Assembly (NCBI GenBank): GCA_026545765.1
Contig: JAIFAC010000282.1
Span: forward strand, 1 to 64,000
Direction of reading: 5' to 3'
DNA from: Plantago major
Taxonomy: Eukaryota; Streptophyta; Magnoliopsida; Lamiales; Plantaginaceae
DNA length: 64,000 bases
The position numbers and the translations under genes are program-made. Within the stretch, counting starts at the first letter, position 1, and every line of letters begins with the position of its first letter. Positions 13,011 through 22,217 of the stretch are shown here, piece by piece. The notes under the pieces are model-generated. The model made no database searches and was not told the DNA's origin. It saw only the letters and a list, made by a program, of their open reading frames with translations.

Positions 13011-13718
13011 CTCACCCTCCTTCAAAGAATTTGGTCCCCAAATTCAAACCGCTAAAGTAATTTTCGACATAAGAAAAAGTTTTGGAAAGAATTGAAGTTT
13101 TCCATGCAAACAACACATTGAACAGGAAACTACAAAACAAAAAAAAAAACTTTAAACTTCGTTTTTTTTTAGAGAAACGAAAGGTAGTCGGAACGTCGAT
13201 AGAAACATCAAAACCACTTGCAAAGTTACTGCCTACCTTTCATACATAAACAAGAAAAACGAAACCAACTTAAGAAATCATATTGCAAGTCCATACACTA
13301 CCAAAATAACGAATCTTAACTATTCAAATAACATAAATTGAGCGATAAGTAAACAAATAAAATAATTAGTAAACAAAAAATTGTGAAAACAAGTTCAATT
13401 TTGTACATTACAATTAAAGTTTTGAACAAAAGAGACAAGCAAGATCAAAAATGCAAAAGGTCAATTCTAAGTGTTTGATGACTTTAAAACAATGATCATT
13501 AAAATGAAAAGTAGTTGAGGTAGAGAAAAAAAATCGACTCACACAGAAGGAAAAAAGAATAAAAGAAAGTCAGTAAGAATGTAAGAAAAGGTACTTCGGA
13601 AATGCGTAAAGAATGTTCAACCGGCAACTCAGCAAACTTCTCACTCAAAATTTTCCCAAAGTCTGAAGACCCTATCCTGGCTTAGCCTAAAAAAAAAAAC
13701 TTAGGCTCTGATACCATT
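13011..13718 (-). other. F internal region 3 (non-coding, best PBS)
   Basis: This 708 bp region keeps the clearest primer binding site of the array, TGGTATCAGAGCC on the minus strand at 13704-13716, two bases from the LTR end. The form is complementary to the 3' end of plant initiator-Met tRNA. No protein is encoded. Confidence 0.8.
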
Positions 13719-16172
13719 TATAGCGCCCGACTTTTAGGTTTTAAAAGGAGTAAATTTCACGGGACGTCGGGCAAAAAGCAGGCGAAGCGTTTAGTGACAC
13801 ATGGGAAGTTATAGAAAACCTTTCGTTCATGATTCTTTGGAATAAAAATATATTTTATTCAGCAAATAAAAGCACAAGATTTCAACATTCTTGTCTTGAA
13901 AGATACACAATATAACGGAAATGACATGAGTTTTGAAAAGACAATAAGACAATATTTTCATTGACAAAATCTCAAATCCCAACTCACTTAGTTTGTTGAG
14001 TTTATCGGTTGTTCATTCTTAGCCATCTCACCTACAAGGAAGGGAATAAAACAAGTGTGAGAAAAACCTCAATGAGTGTTTAAAGATTTTCTAGTGAACT
14101 TTTCATTAAAATCATAACAATGAAATTCAAAACTTAAAATCGATATACTTTCAATAGCGTATACTTTTCGAAAAATATTATTTCATGCCGCTCCTTATAA
14201 CCCCACGATAAATAGGCCTTATGTCTCACGATAGTCGATCAAACTATCGATCAGGGACCACCATGGTATAGGGGTGAAATTCTCGACCAACTAAATAAGT
14301 TAAGGCTTCTTTCACTCGATTTAAAGGGAATGGGCAAAGGAAACCGACAAGTAGCTACGAACACAATGACCAACCTACAAGCCAATTAACTGAACCGAAC
14401 ATCGTATCTTTCTTGAACCGTCAATCAAAATAAAATAACAATCATGTATATAAAAAATATATTTATCTTTCAAAATCAGCGGAAGCATGCTAAAACTCGT
14501 TCGTGATTTGGTTTTTATGCAATAGAACATGCATTTTGGAAACCATGCATTATGTATACATAAGTTGAAAACATATTAAAATACCTTCCAGGTTTTGAAA
14601 ATAATACATATATAGTTTTGTAGAACACTCACATTTGAAGGTTAGGAAGAGCAAGAAGCATGAAAGTACTTGCAAGAAGAACAAGCTACAAACTTGAAAG
14701 AAAAAGACAATAGTACTTGAAGATTTTTGGGAGTAAAATATTCAGAATTTTTGTGAGTAAAAGGGGCTGTAAGAATGGAGTATTTATAGGGTGGATTGAC
14801 TGAAGATGAAAGGATTGAAGAGTTCAAAAATAAATGGCAATTTAAATGGCTTAAATTGCACTTAAAACACATTTTAAAACTAACAATAAAGGTGCAAAAT
14901 TAAGAGAAACCTTTCACATTTTTTTCCAAACATTTAAACACAATAACTAATGACAAATTATCAGATTTTCTTTGGAAAAAAATCAAAAATGTTTTTGGTA
15001 TCACATAGGGTCAATTGTACAGAAAAATAAAATCTGACACACAAAAAATGTAACACTTGGAACAATTAAATTGAACTCACAATTAGACATGCATATGTAA
15101 CAATTAAACTCAAAATATTGAACATGCCTATGTAATATTTAACTTACAATTAGACATGCATAAGTAACATATAAGAGAAACGAAAAGAAAATCAGAACGT
15201 TGATCGAAACATAGCTGAAACATAGCATGTAACATTCGACATTACAAGCGACCTTTCGTACCGTAACATGAAAAGAAATAAAAATATTTTATTCATTAAA
15301 GAAGCCTCATGTTTCCAAACTCTTCTATTTTAAAATATATGAATATAAAATAATACTTTAATTTCTATACATTAAGAGAGCCACACACATATAAGGACAT
15401 GCATTTAAATTAAATAATTAAAATGTGACTCTTCACATTTTCAATCAATCAAAAAACATATATAATTAGCTTGTATTGAATTAGTTAATTAAAAGGAAGA
15501 CTCTTCACATAAATGATCGATAAAGCACATACATAAAGACTTGTATTCATTAGAGAATTAACACTTCACATTATTCATCAATAAAGCATATACATAAAGA
15601 CTTACATTTAATTAAGATAATTAAAAAGACTCTTCGACTTCTTCTAACTTAACTACTATTAATATAAGATATAATGAACTCACATGAATTCAATTGAAGT
15701 TAATCTTTAAATCTAATCAAGCCACAAATAATGACATACATTAAAATACATAATTAAAATGGCACTCTTCACATTATACATCATTCAAAGCAAACAAATA
15801 ATGTATTGAATTAAGCTAGACAATTAAAAAGAAGTCTTGGCACATTAATCATTCATAAAGATAAATTTAAGAGATGACTATCAAATTATTTTTAAATAAT
15901 TACACCAACAAATTAAAGGATAAAATAATCTGATTTTTAAGTAGGAAAAATACACCAAAAATAATTTCTCTCCTTTAAAGAAAGTACAAAATAAATAACC
16001 ACACATATTACAAACTGACAAGTTATATTGACTTCTAAAACAAATAATGAACTTTGAAAACAAATTTCACCAACATACTAAAATAATTCTAATATACTTC
16101 GAGACAAATAAAGTAACACTAATAAATCATGCAAGGATAAAAAGTACTAAGTGCGTCAAATATGGGGTGCCA
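13719..16172 (-). repeat. F LTR 4 (outer, 5' LTR on the minus strand is the right-hand copy)
   Basis: This 2454 bp copy begins TATAGCGCCCGAC and ends GGGGTGCCA at the border with the E integrase; the duplicated CGGTGG follows. It is more diverged from LTR 2 and LTR 3 than they are from each other. Confidence 0.8.
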
Positions 16173-16780
16173 CGGTGGCAATAGCCTCCACCCACCTAGT
16201 CACATAGTCCACAGCAACAAGAATATATTCATTACCATTAATTTTGGAAAAGGGTCCTATAAAGTCAATACCCCACACATCAAAGGGTTCTACCACAAGA
16301 TTGCTAGTCAAAGACATCTCATTAAACTTGCTAATGTTACCACTACTGTTGACATGCATCACAACTAGCACAAAACTTATGAGCATCTTTAAGCGAGAGG
16401 GCGAAAAGAAACAGATTGAAGAACCTTCAGAGCGGTTTTCTTCCCGCTGTAGTGCCCTCCACACTGCATGGTATGACAAAAGATGAGAACACTGCCTACT
16501 TCACTCTCTGGAATGCAGCGCCGTAGGATGCCATCAACTCCCTCCTTGAAAAGGTGGGGGTCATCCCAAAAGTAGCAATTGGTTCGGAGTGCAAAGTTCC
16601 TTCTTTCCTGCGAAGACATGTTAGCGGGGAAAACACCTGCAACAAGAAAATTCACAAACACCTGCAAACCAAGGCTCATCAGGTAGGTCATCGGGAATAG
16701 GTGGAGAAGGGGAGATTGTCTTACGATCAAGCCTAGATAAATGGTCAGCAACAAGATTATCTTTACCACACTTATCAACT
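16173..16780 (-). pseudogene. Element E integrase, N-terminal half (broken)
   Basis: Minus-strand frames give the zinc-binding head, with conserved WDDPHLFKEGVDGILRRC and the following [12 protein letters not shown], then the start of the catalytic core with VWGIDFIGP and [12 protein letters not shown]. The core aspartate of GIDFIGP is present. At least one frameshift lies near 16400-16480. The frame is cut by F at 16173 and continues at 4337 leftwards. In the family this enzyme inserts the element; here it is split and dead. Confidence 0.85.
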
Positions 16781-17130
16781 ATTTCACAATCGAACTCCTG
16801 TAACATCAAAACCCACCGAATGAGGCGCGGCTTAGAATCACTCTTGGCCATGAGGTGGCGGATCACAGCGTGATCCGTGTAGATGATCACTTTGAACCCT
16901 TTCGATATGAGCGGAATTTATCGATTCGAAAAGAACAACTAGGAATTCTTTCTCAGTTGTGGTGTAGATAACCTGTGCAGGGTTAAGTGTCTTGCTGGCA
17001 TAGTAAATCACATGAAAATGTCCATTTACCCTTTGTCCTAAAACAACACCTAAAGCAAAATTAGAAGCATCGCATAATCTCAAAGGGTAAGGACCAGTTA
17101 GGGGCAACAACAATGGGAGCGGAAACAAGT
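16690..17130 (-). pseudogene. Element E RNase H domain (broken)
   Basis: Frames on the minus strand contain the gypsy RNase H pattern. The first catalytic aspartate is in LRLCDASNFALGVVLGQ, the glutamate in TTEKEFLVVLF, and a DH block ([15 protein letters not shown]) is followed by [10 protein letters not shown] and the tail VADHLSRL. The domain degrades the RNA of RNA-DNA hybrids during reverse transcription. A frameshift near 16890 splits it. It sits directly between RT and integrase, as in Ty3/gypsy. Confidence 0.85.
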
Positions 17131-17153
17131 TGTTATTTCAAAATGTTAAAGGC

Positions 17154-17553
17154 CTACATGCATTTATCATTGAAAACAAAAGGCACATCTTTCATAAGCA
17201 AGTTGCTCAAACACTTAGAAATTTTCGAAAAATCCTTAATGAATCTCCTATGAAAACCAACATGCCCAACAAAAGATTGCAGCTCTTTCACACAAGTGGG
17301 AGGGGGATGTTTAACAATCACATCAATCTTTGCTCTATCAACTTCTATCCCACGTTTTGAGACTACATGTCCTAAGACAATTTCTTCTCCAACCATAAAG
17401 TGACTTTTTTCCCAGCTAAGAGTTAAGTTACACTAAATGCAGCGTTTAAGCACTTTATCAAGTTTATGTAAGCAATCAGCAAAAGAATCTCCAAAAAGAG
17501 AGAAGTCATCCATGAAGACCTCTGTAAAATCCTGCACCACGTCAGAAAATATA
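17154..17553 (-). pseudogene. Element E reverse transcriptase, C-terminal part
   Basis: Minus-strand pieces cover the RT palm and thumb. VFMDDFSLFG holds the catalytic Asp pair (FMDD form, about 17505-17513), followed by LGHVVSKRGIEVDRAKIDVI and LQSFVGHVGFHRRFIKDFSKI. Stops and a frameshift occur near 17430. The upstream part of the same RT is at 23573-23929, on the other side of element T; the break falls within the block after CNAPATFQRCM. Confidence 0.85.
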
Positions 17554-17558
17554 GAATG

Positions 17559-18757
17559 TGATGTGCTCAAATTACTACTTAGAAAACAAGTAGAAAGTAG
17601 TTGTTGTAGACAGACAATGCTAACCACAGAATCGTTCGCTAAGGAACCAATTAAGCTACCAAACAGTTGAAAGCAAATAGTACATGGAAGCGACTTGATT
17701 TATGCAGTTTTGATTACTTCTAATAACTAGAAAAGCAAAGCGGAAAGCGGTTTTTAACAATGAGAGAAGATGAACACGAGTAATGATCAAGTGATGCTAA
17801 TTAGTTCTAGGGCGATCATTCATATTTGTCCTTGCGATCGATTGTCTGAAATCAATCAATCAAATTCAACCAATCATACTTTGAATATTTAAAACTAGAG
17901 TAATCGTGGGTTGTCAATCCACGATCCTTAACCGAAAACAATTTTGAAGATTTAAAACTAGCTTATTGAATTGAAGGTTTTACGAATATTTCAAACTAGA
18001 CAAACCTATATGAATGAATCCAAAACCCTAGAAACGAATATACAATACTACCACATAACTACCGTGTTCAGAGTGGTTTAGCTACTCATAACAGATAATT
18101 GCATACAGAGATTCATGGCAATGATCATACGAAACATAGATGATAAGCTCGCATACAATAACATACAATTCAATCAATAAGATAAAGAACGAATTGTAAA
18201 GAAGAAAGCAATGGAGAAATCAATACCAATAACCTTGATGATCAAAATCAATGAGTAACCAAGCTCCAAAGATATCTCAATGTCAATGTATGGCCCTTGG
18301 AGCTTTTCTCAAAACTAGGTTAAAAGAAGTATGAATGAAAAAGAATCCAAATTCTAATCTAATAAGGAAAATAAAATTAATTCTGCGTGTAGCCTTCATA
18401 ATCATACTTGTATATCCATTTCGCATAATCTACTTGTGGCGGACCAGTTCCTTATGGCGAAACTTCAATCTTCAAGCAGGGCATCACTCACTAAATCTCA
18501 TTGGTGATTTCCTCATGGCGAGCCATGCAGAACTTCGATGCGAGCTCGTAAAATCTACGCCACGGTGATGAATACCTACGCATGGCAGCCATGCTAACCG
18601 ACTTATCTTCATACGGCTCAAAAGACACAGATTTCTACAAAACACAAACAAAACACCAAAGCGTAAAAACGAACTAAAAAGTCTACAAAACTAAAGACAA
18701 AGACTCACAAAAACCGCTAAAAAAGACCAAATGAGACGTTAGAATATTGTCTCATCA
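17559..18757 (-). repeat. Element T 3' LTR (1.2 kb)
   Basis: It begins TGATGTGCTCAAATT and ends GTCTCATCA. It is close to the right LTR except for a missing 140 bp duplication and a block at about 18385-18600 where CG-rich motifs are disrupted. Confidence 0.85.
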
Positions 18758-20161
18758 AAATCCCCAAACCGAACCTTTGCTCGTCCTCGAGCAAACACAC
18801 AACAAAATAAAAACAACTAGACTCTAGACAACGACACACAAGAACACATAAACGAGTCAGACTTCCAAGTGACTGAACTCTACCATTATGGCGTTAAGTT
18901 CACAAGATGCAAAAGGTTTGCACTCAACCAACCTTGACAGAAAAAGTGCACAAAAATTCATGTAAGAGAGTTTCTCAAGTAAATAGCACTTAAGTCTAAC
19001 TCTCCAAACCCTCACAAGGAAATCCTACACATCTCTCTCTCACACTCTAGAAGTGTCCAGCAGGTTAATCACTCAAGCAACAATAAGAGAAAATGTGACT
19101 TTCGTCACAAAGGTGCCTCAAATACCTCATGCAATGTACTCAATCAGTTAAGTCAGAAGGGACTTTTACACAGCTCTATAAACAAATAGCAAACGACATG
19201 TAAGGGCAAAGATTCTCTCTCTCTTTTTCTCTTTTTTCACTTTTTTCCGCATACTCCTTTTTTGCAGTCTTATAATTGACCCATATGCTTATTTTGTCTC
19301 AATTTTTTGGTAGTGTCTGTTTTACCGAAAGTCCGCACTTTTGTTCGTGCTGGTTTGGTATACACGCAATCAACCCTCACGGACATATGGCTTTTTTAGG
19401 ACCACTTGGTGTGTGGGTAGTATCTGAAACGTGCCCAACACGACTAACGGTGACATAAATGCCATAGATACACTCCGAGACTTATTATTTTTTTTTCAAT
19501 ATTTTTTAAAAGAGAACAAAGCCACAAACAGTCAAACAATTACAGCACACATAAACTTCTTCCCCAAACCTGTTCTTTGAACAGTCTAGTACAAGCAAAT
19601 AAGAATGAAAATCATGCCGTTCGTCATACTTAACTTACACAAAGTACACATGAGAATGATGAGGCGCAAACAAGGGAGTTTGCACTTCCCGAGGTAAATC
19701 ACACAGGTGCCGGTACAATATTCATCGGCTTAAAGTTTCTCACCGGCTTTTTGGATTAAAGAGTTAAACAAACTTGCTATTTACAGGAGAAACAAACTTA
19801 TGGGCTTTTAAATCCACTATACCACCTCAGTTAAGTATCATGCAAAACAAAAGAAAATTCAACAATCACAATAGAAGCTTTCATAACTTGGAAGAACGAC
19901 TCACGAAAGACTTTAGAGGGTAAAAAAAAACGAGCAGAAAGAAAAGTGACCAAAACATACATAAGTAAAGGACGAAAGGCTCTAGAGACTTAGGTAATAG
20001 AGAAAATGCAGACAAGACACTAGAGAGCACATTTCCCCCTCCCCAAACCTAAACTCAAGCATGTCCTTAAGCGTAGAGTGAAAAAGAAAAGAAAATGGGA
20101 TCAACAGTGGCTTGCCTGCAGGTGTACCTTTACAGTCATGTGTAAGACTCTTCCGTGTTGG
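18758..20161 (-). other. Element T 3' non-coding region with PPT
   Basis: No supported gene lies here. On the minus strand GGTTTGGGGATTTTG next to the LTR (18758-18772) is the likely polypurine tract. The rest aligns with the 3' region of E at 2315-3699. Short T-rich and AT-rich stretches are present near 19220-19260 and 19480-19510. Confidence 0.7.
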
Positions 20162-20910
20162 CTAACGGGTACTCTGGAAGTTCTTGGTTCTTCCGATTGG
20201 TGCAGCTCTTTTTCTTCCCTGTTGATAAGTATATATATATAGGGGTCCAGTGTGCGCCCCTATATAGTTCCTGGTGTCGACCCGCAGGGGTGAGTATGGT
20301 GTAGTGGTGGCTTTCAATTCACGTTGCTTGCCATGTACTTCTATAGTGCAGGTACGAGCATGGAGGTTGACAATCATGCGAGTGGTTTTGATGACGGCCG
20401 CCCAAGCAGCAACATATCCTTCTCCATCTCCTTTCTTTTAACCCGTGTCGACTCCACAACCACGAAATCAGTCATAAAAGTGTCCCCATCTAGTGTAACC
20501 GGAACATCCTGAATCACACCCATGCACCTACTTCTCGTTCCATTGGCCATCGTGACGAAGCATTTCCTGGGTTCCAAACCCTTCAAATCCAGCTCCTCAT
20601 AGGTCGCAAAGGTCATTAGATTAACCGCCGCTCATGTATCTAGGATGCCAGTTACCTCGGAAGAATTTCCTATCCCAACCACCAAATCAAAGCTATCGGC
20701 ATCACTGATGCTCTTGTCTGCTGCTGGGATCACCCTAGCGGTGGGGCTTACCTCAAGGATGGCCAGTTTTGCACTCGCCTCCTCTACTGGAGTCGCAATA
20801 CTGGGTGTGACTACCTCCTTTTCACGTACCCCGACTCTAACTTCTATCGGCTTCTCAAGTGCCGGTGTAGGTGCTACCTCAACTACCTCCGGTGTCTTAA
20901 CCTGGGCCAC
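20162..20910 (-). pseudogene. Element T aspartic protease region (broken)
   Basis: Minus-strand frames read through a proline- and glutamate-rich linker into GILDT, then a TGA (20632-20634), then AAVNLMTFATYEELDL and the downstream LLGRPSSK block (about 20390) characteristic of retroviral-like proteases. The stop replaces the glycine of the D-T-G active site. A frameshift near 20377 separates the tail MIVNLHARTCTIEVHG. In the family the enzyme cleaves Gag and Pol. It lies directly after gag and ends where the 3' non-coding region begins. Confidence 0.75.
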
Positions 20911-21306
20911 CGTGTTCTCGGGCTAGAAAGTGCAGGTAGCAAGAACAGACTTCACCTTTACTGGCTCATCGAATGTCACCTCAACGGCTAGAGCTCTGTG
21001 GGTTTCTGCGGTCGCCGGTAACTTACTCCTTTCTCTTTACTGTAATCGACCAACTAGATCCCCCAAAGTCTTCTCTAATCGCTTTTGTGCCTGCTCAATG
21101 CTATCGAACCGCTGATCATTCCTGCGCTGATTTTCATGTGCTCCGGCCCAGAACCTCTCGGAACTCTCCATGTGGTCCTTGATTGCCTGATCAAGACTTC
21201 CCGGCACTTTTGTAATCTGAACCTGAACTAGCTGAATTAGAACTCGTTGCTCCCGTGGTGCATTCTCATAGAAGTTGTTGCCACCTTGGTTACCTTGCCA
21301 GTTACC
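20911..21306 (-). pseudogene. Element T gag C-terminal linker
   Basis: Minus-strand translation gives an Asn/Gly-rich stretch (GNQGGNNFYENAP) and then a charged, helix-prone segment (DHMESSERFWAGAHENQ, DSIEQAQKRLEKTL), as expected between the capsid domain and protease of Athila-type Gag. Stops at its borders (21307 and near 20925) separate it from the neighbours. No zinc knuckle is recognised. Confidence 0.55.
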
Positions 21307-22095
21307 CTACTGTCTAGTATGCCCGCTTAGTGTGTCCCACTCAGTAGTACATGCCCCTGGAGTCCCTTCAACTACTTGGTATCCCACTCTGCTAGATTTA
21401 TTTCTCGCACCCTTGAGCTGAGACACCACTGCCAATCTCTCGAAAACACCATTTAATTCATCAGAAGATGCTTCCAGGAGTAAATTTTTACACCTCATAT
21501 CAACCATGTACTGACATTCCCAATTCAGACCCTCATAAAATCTGATGCACAGAGTCATCTCGTCGATCCTGTGGTGCGGGCATTGGGATAGCAACTGTAA
21601 GAAGCGTTCGCGAGCTTCAAAGAAGGTCTCATCGCACATCTGCTGAAACTGCATTATCTGAGTACGAAGGCGCTTCGTTCTCTCGGGAGGGTAAAACTTA
21701 TTAACGAAGGCTTTGTAGAGAAAATCCCAAGTAGGTAGAGAACCCCCAGGCTGGTTTAACAGCCAGTTCCTAGCTTTATCCTGCAGACACATCGGAAAAA
21801 CCTTCTTCCTTATCTCTCCATCTGAAACTATTATTCCTCCGGCTGTCAACAGAATCCCTGCGATCAGTACTTCGAATTCTTTGAGGAACCTTATCACATC
21901 CTCACATGCCATTCTGTAGAACTTGGGGAGATTATGGAAGTGGTAAGCTTTGAGTTCTAAATTTCTTGCCTCATTAGACAGCACGATTGCAGCTTTCCCG
22001 GCCTCAACCTCGTCGGGCTGCATGTAGGCTCCATAGGTTAACTGAGCCATTGAAATATCCTTTCTGATCAACCTGTCGTTATAGCTACACAACAC
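21307..22095 (-). CDS. Element T Gag (capsid domain)
   Basis: This is a 262-residue open frame and the best-preserved protein of T. The likely start is the internal Met at 22050 (MAQLTYGAYMQPDE). A retrotransposon Gag domain follows: VIRFLKEFEVL, KVFPMCLQDKARNWL, then FVNKFYPPERTKRLRTQI and ARERFLQLLSQCPHH, ending with RFYEGLNWECQYMVD. It would form the particle shell that packages element RNA. It begins about 100 bp after the PBS. The last third (after about residue 215) is a linker that ends at a stop. Related broken Gag lies in E at 25487-26312. Confidence 0.8.
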   Translation of the reverse strand: MLCSYNDRLIRKDISMAQLTYGAYMQPDEVEAGKAAIVLSNEARNLELKAYHFHNLPKFYRMACEDVIRFLKEFEVLIAGILLTAGGIIVSDGEIRKKVFPMCLQDKARNWLLNQPGGSLPTWDFLYKAFVNKFYPPERTKRLRTQIMQFQQMCDETFFEARERFLQLLSQCPHHRIDEMTLCIRFYEGLNWECQYMVDMRCKNLLLEASSDELNGVFERLAVVSQLKGARNKSSRVGYQVVEGTPGACTTEWDTLSGHTRQ

Positions 22096-22194
22096 AAAAA
22101 CCTCAAAATATCCTTAGTTTCTGTTAGTGCACTAACTTCAGGTAAATTGGAAAACAAGTAAAAATTCACAATCATCCGCTACGATAGGAATTGA

Positions 22195-22213
22195 TTCCCC
22201 GGCAGCAGTGCCA
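22195..22213 (-). promoter_or_regulatory. Primer binding site of element T
   Basis: TGGCACTGCTGCCGGGGAA on the minus strand lies four bases from the LTR end at 22218. It has the form of Athila/Tat primer sites (known ones read TGGCGCCGTTGCCGGGGA, complementary to tRNA-Asp). Confidence 0.75.
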
Positions 22214-22217
22214 AATT

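Larger units (their letters stand above)
4344..16172 (-). mobile_element. Element F: tandem array LTR-IR-LTR-IR-LTR-IR-LTR of a non-autonomous LTR retrotransposon
   Basis: Four direct copies of a 2.3-2.5 kb LTR alternate with three 705-708 bp internal regions, with a period near 3.17 kb. The whole block is flanked by CGGTGG at 4338-4343 and 16173-16178 and interrupts the E integrase, so it behaves as one insertion. On the minus strand each internal region begins with an initiator-Met PBS (TGGTATCAGAGCC, clearest at 13704-13716) and ends with a purine tract just before the next LTR start (TGTGACACC). No gag or pol is encoded. It likely arose from LTR-IR-LTR by recombination between LTRs. Confidence 0.85.

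Noticed and set aside
4344-16172. F array as a satellite or an assembly duplication
   Set aside because: Each unit has LTR ends, PBS and PPT; units differ at many bases and in a mosaic way; one pair of flanking duplications encloses all. An error in copy number is still possible.
20645-20926. A Ser/Thr/Gly-rich plus-strand frame of 93 codons
   Set aside because: It is the antisense of the T gag-protease linker, which has the better family match.
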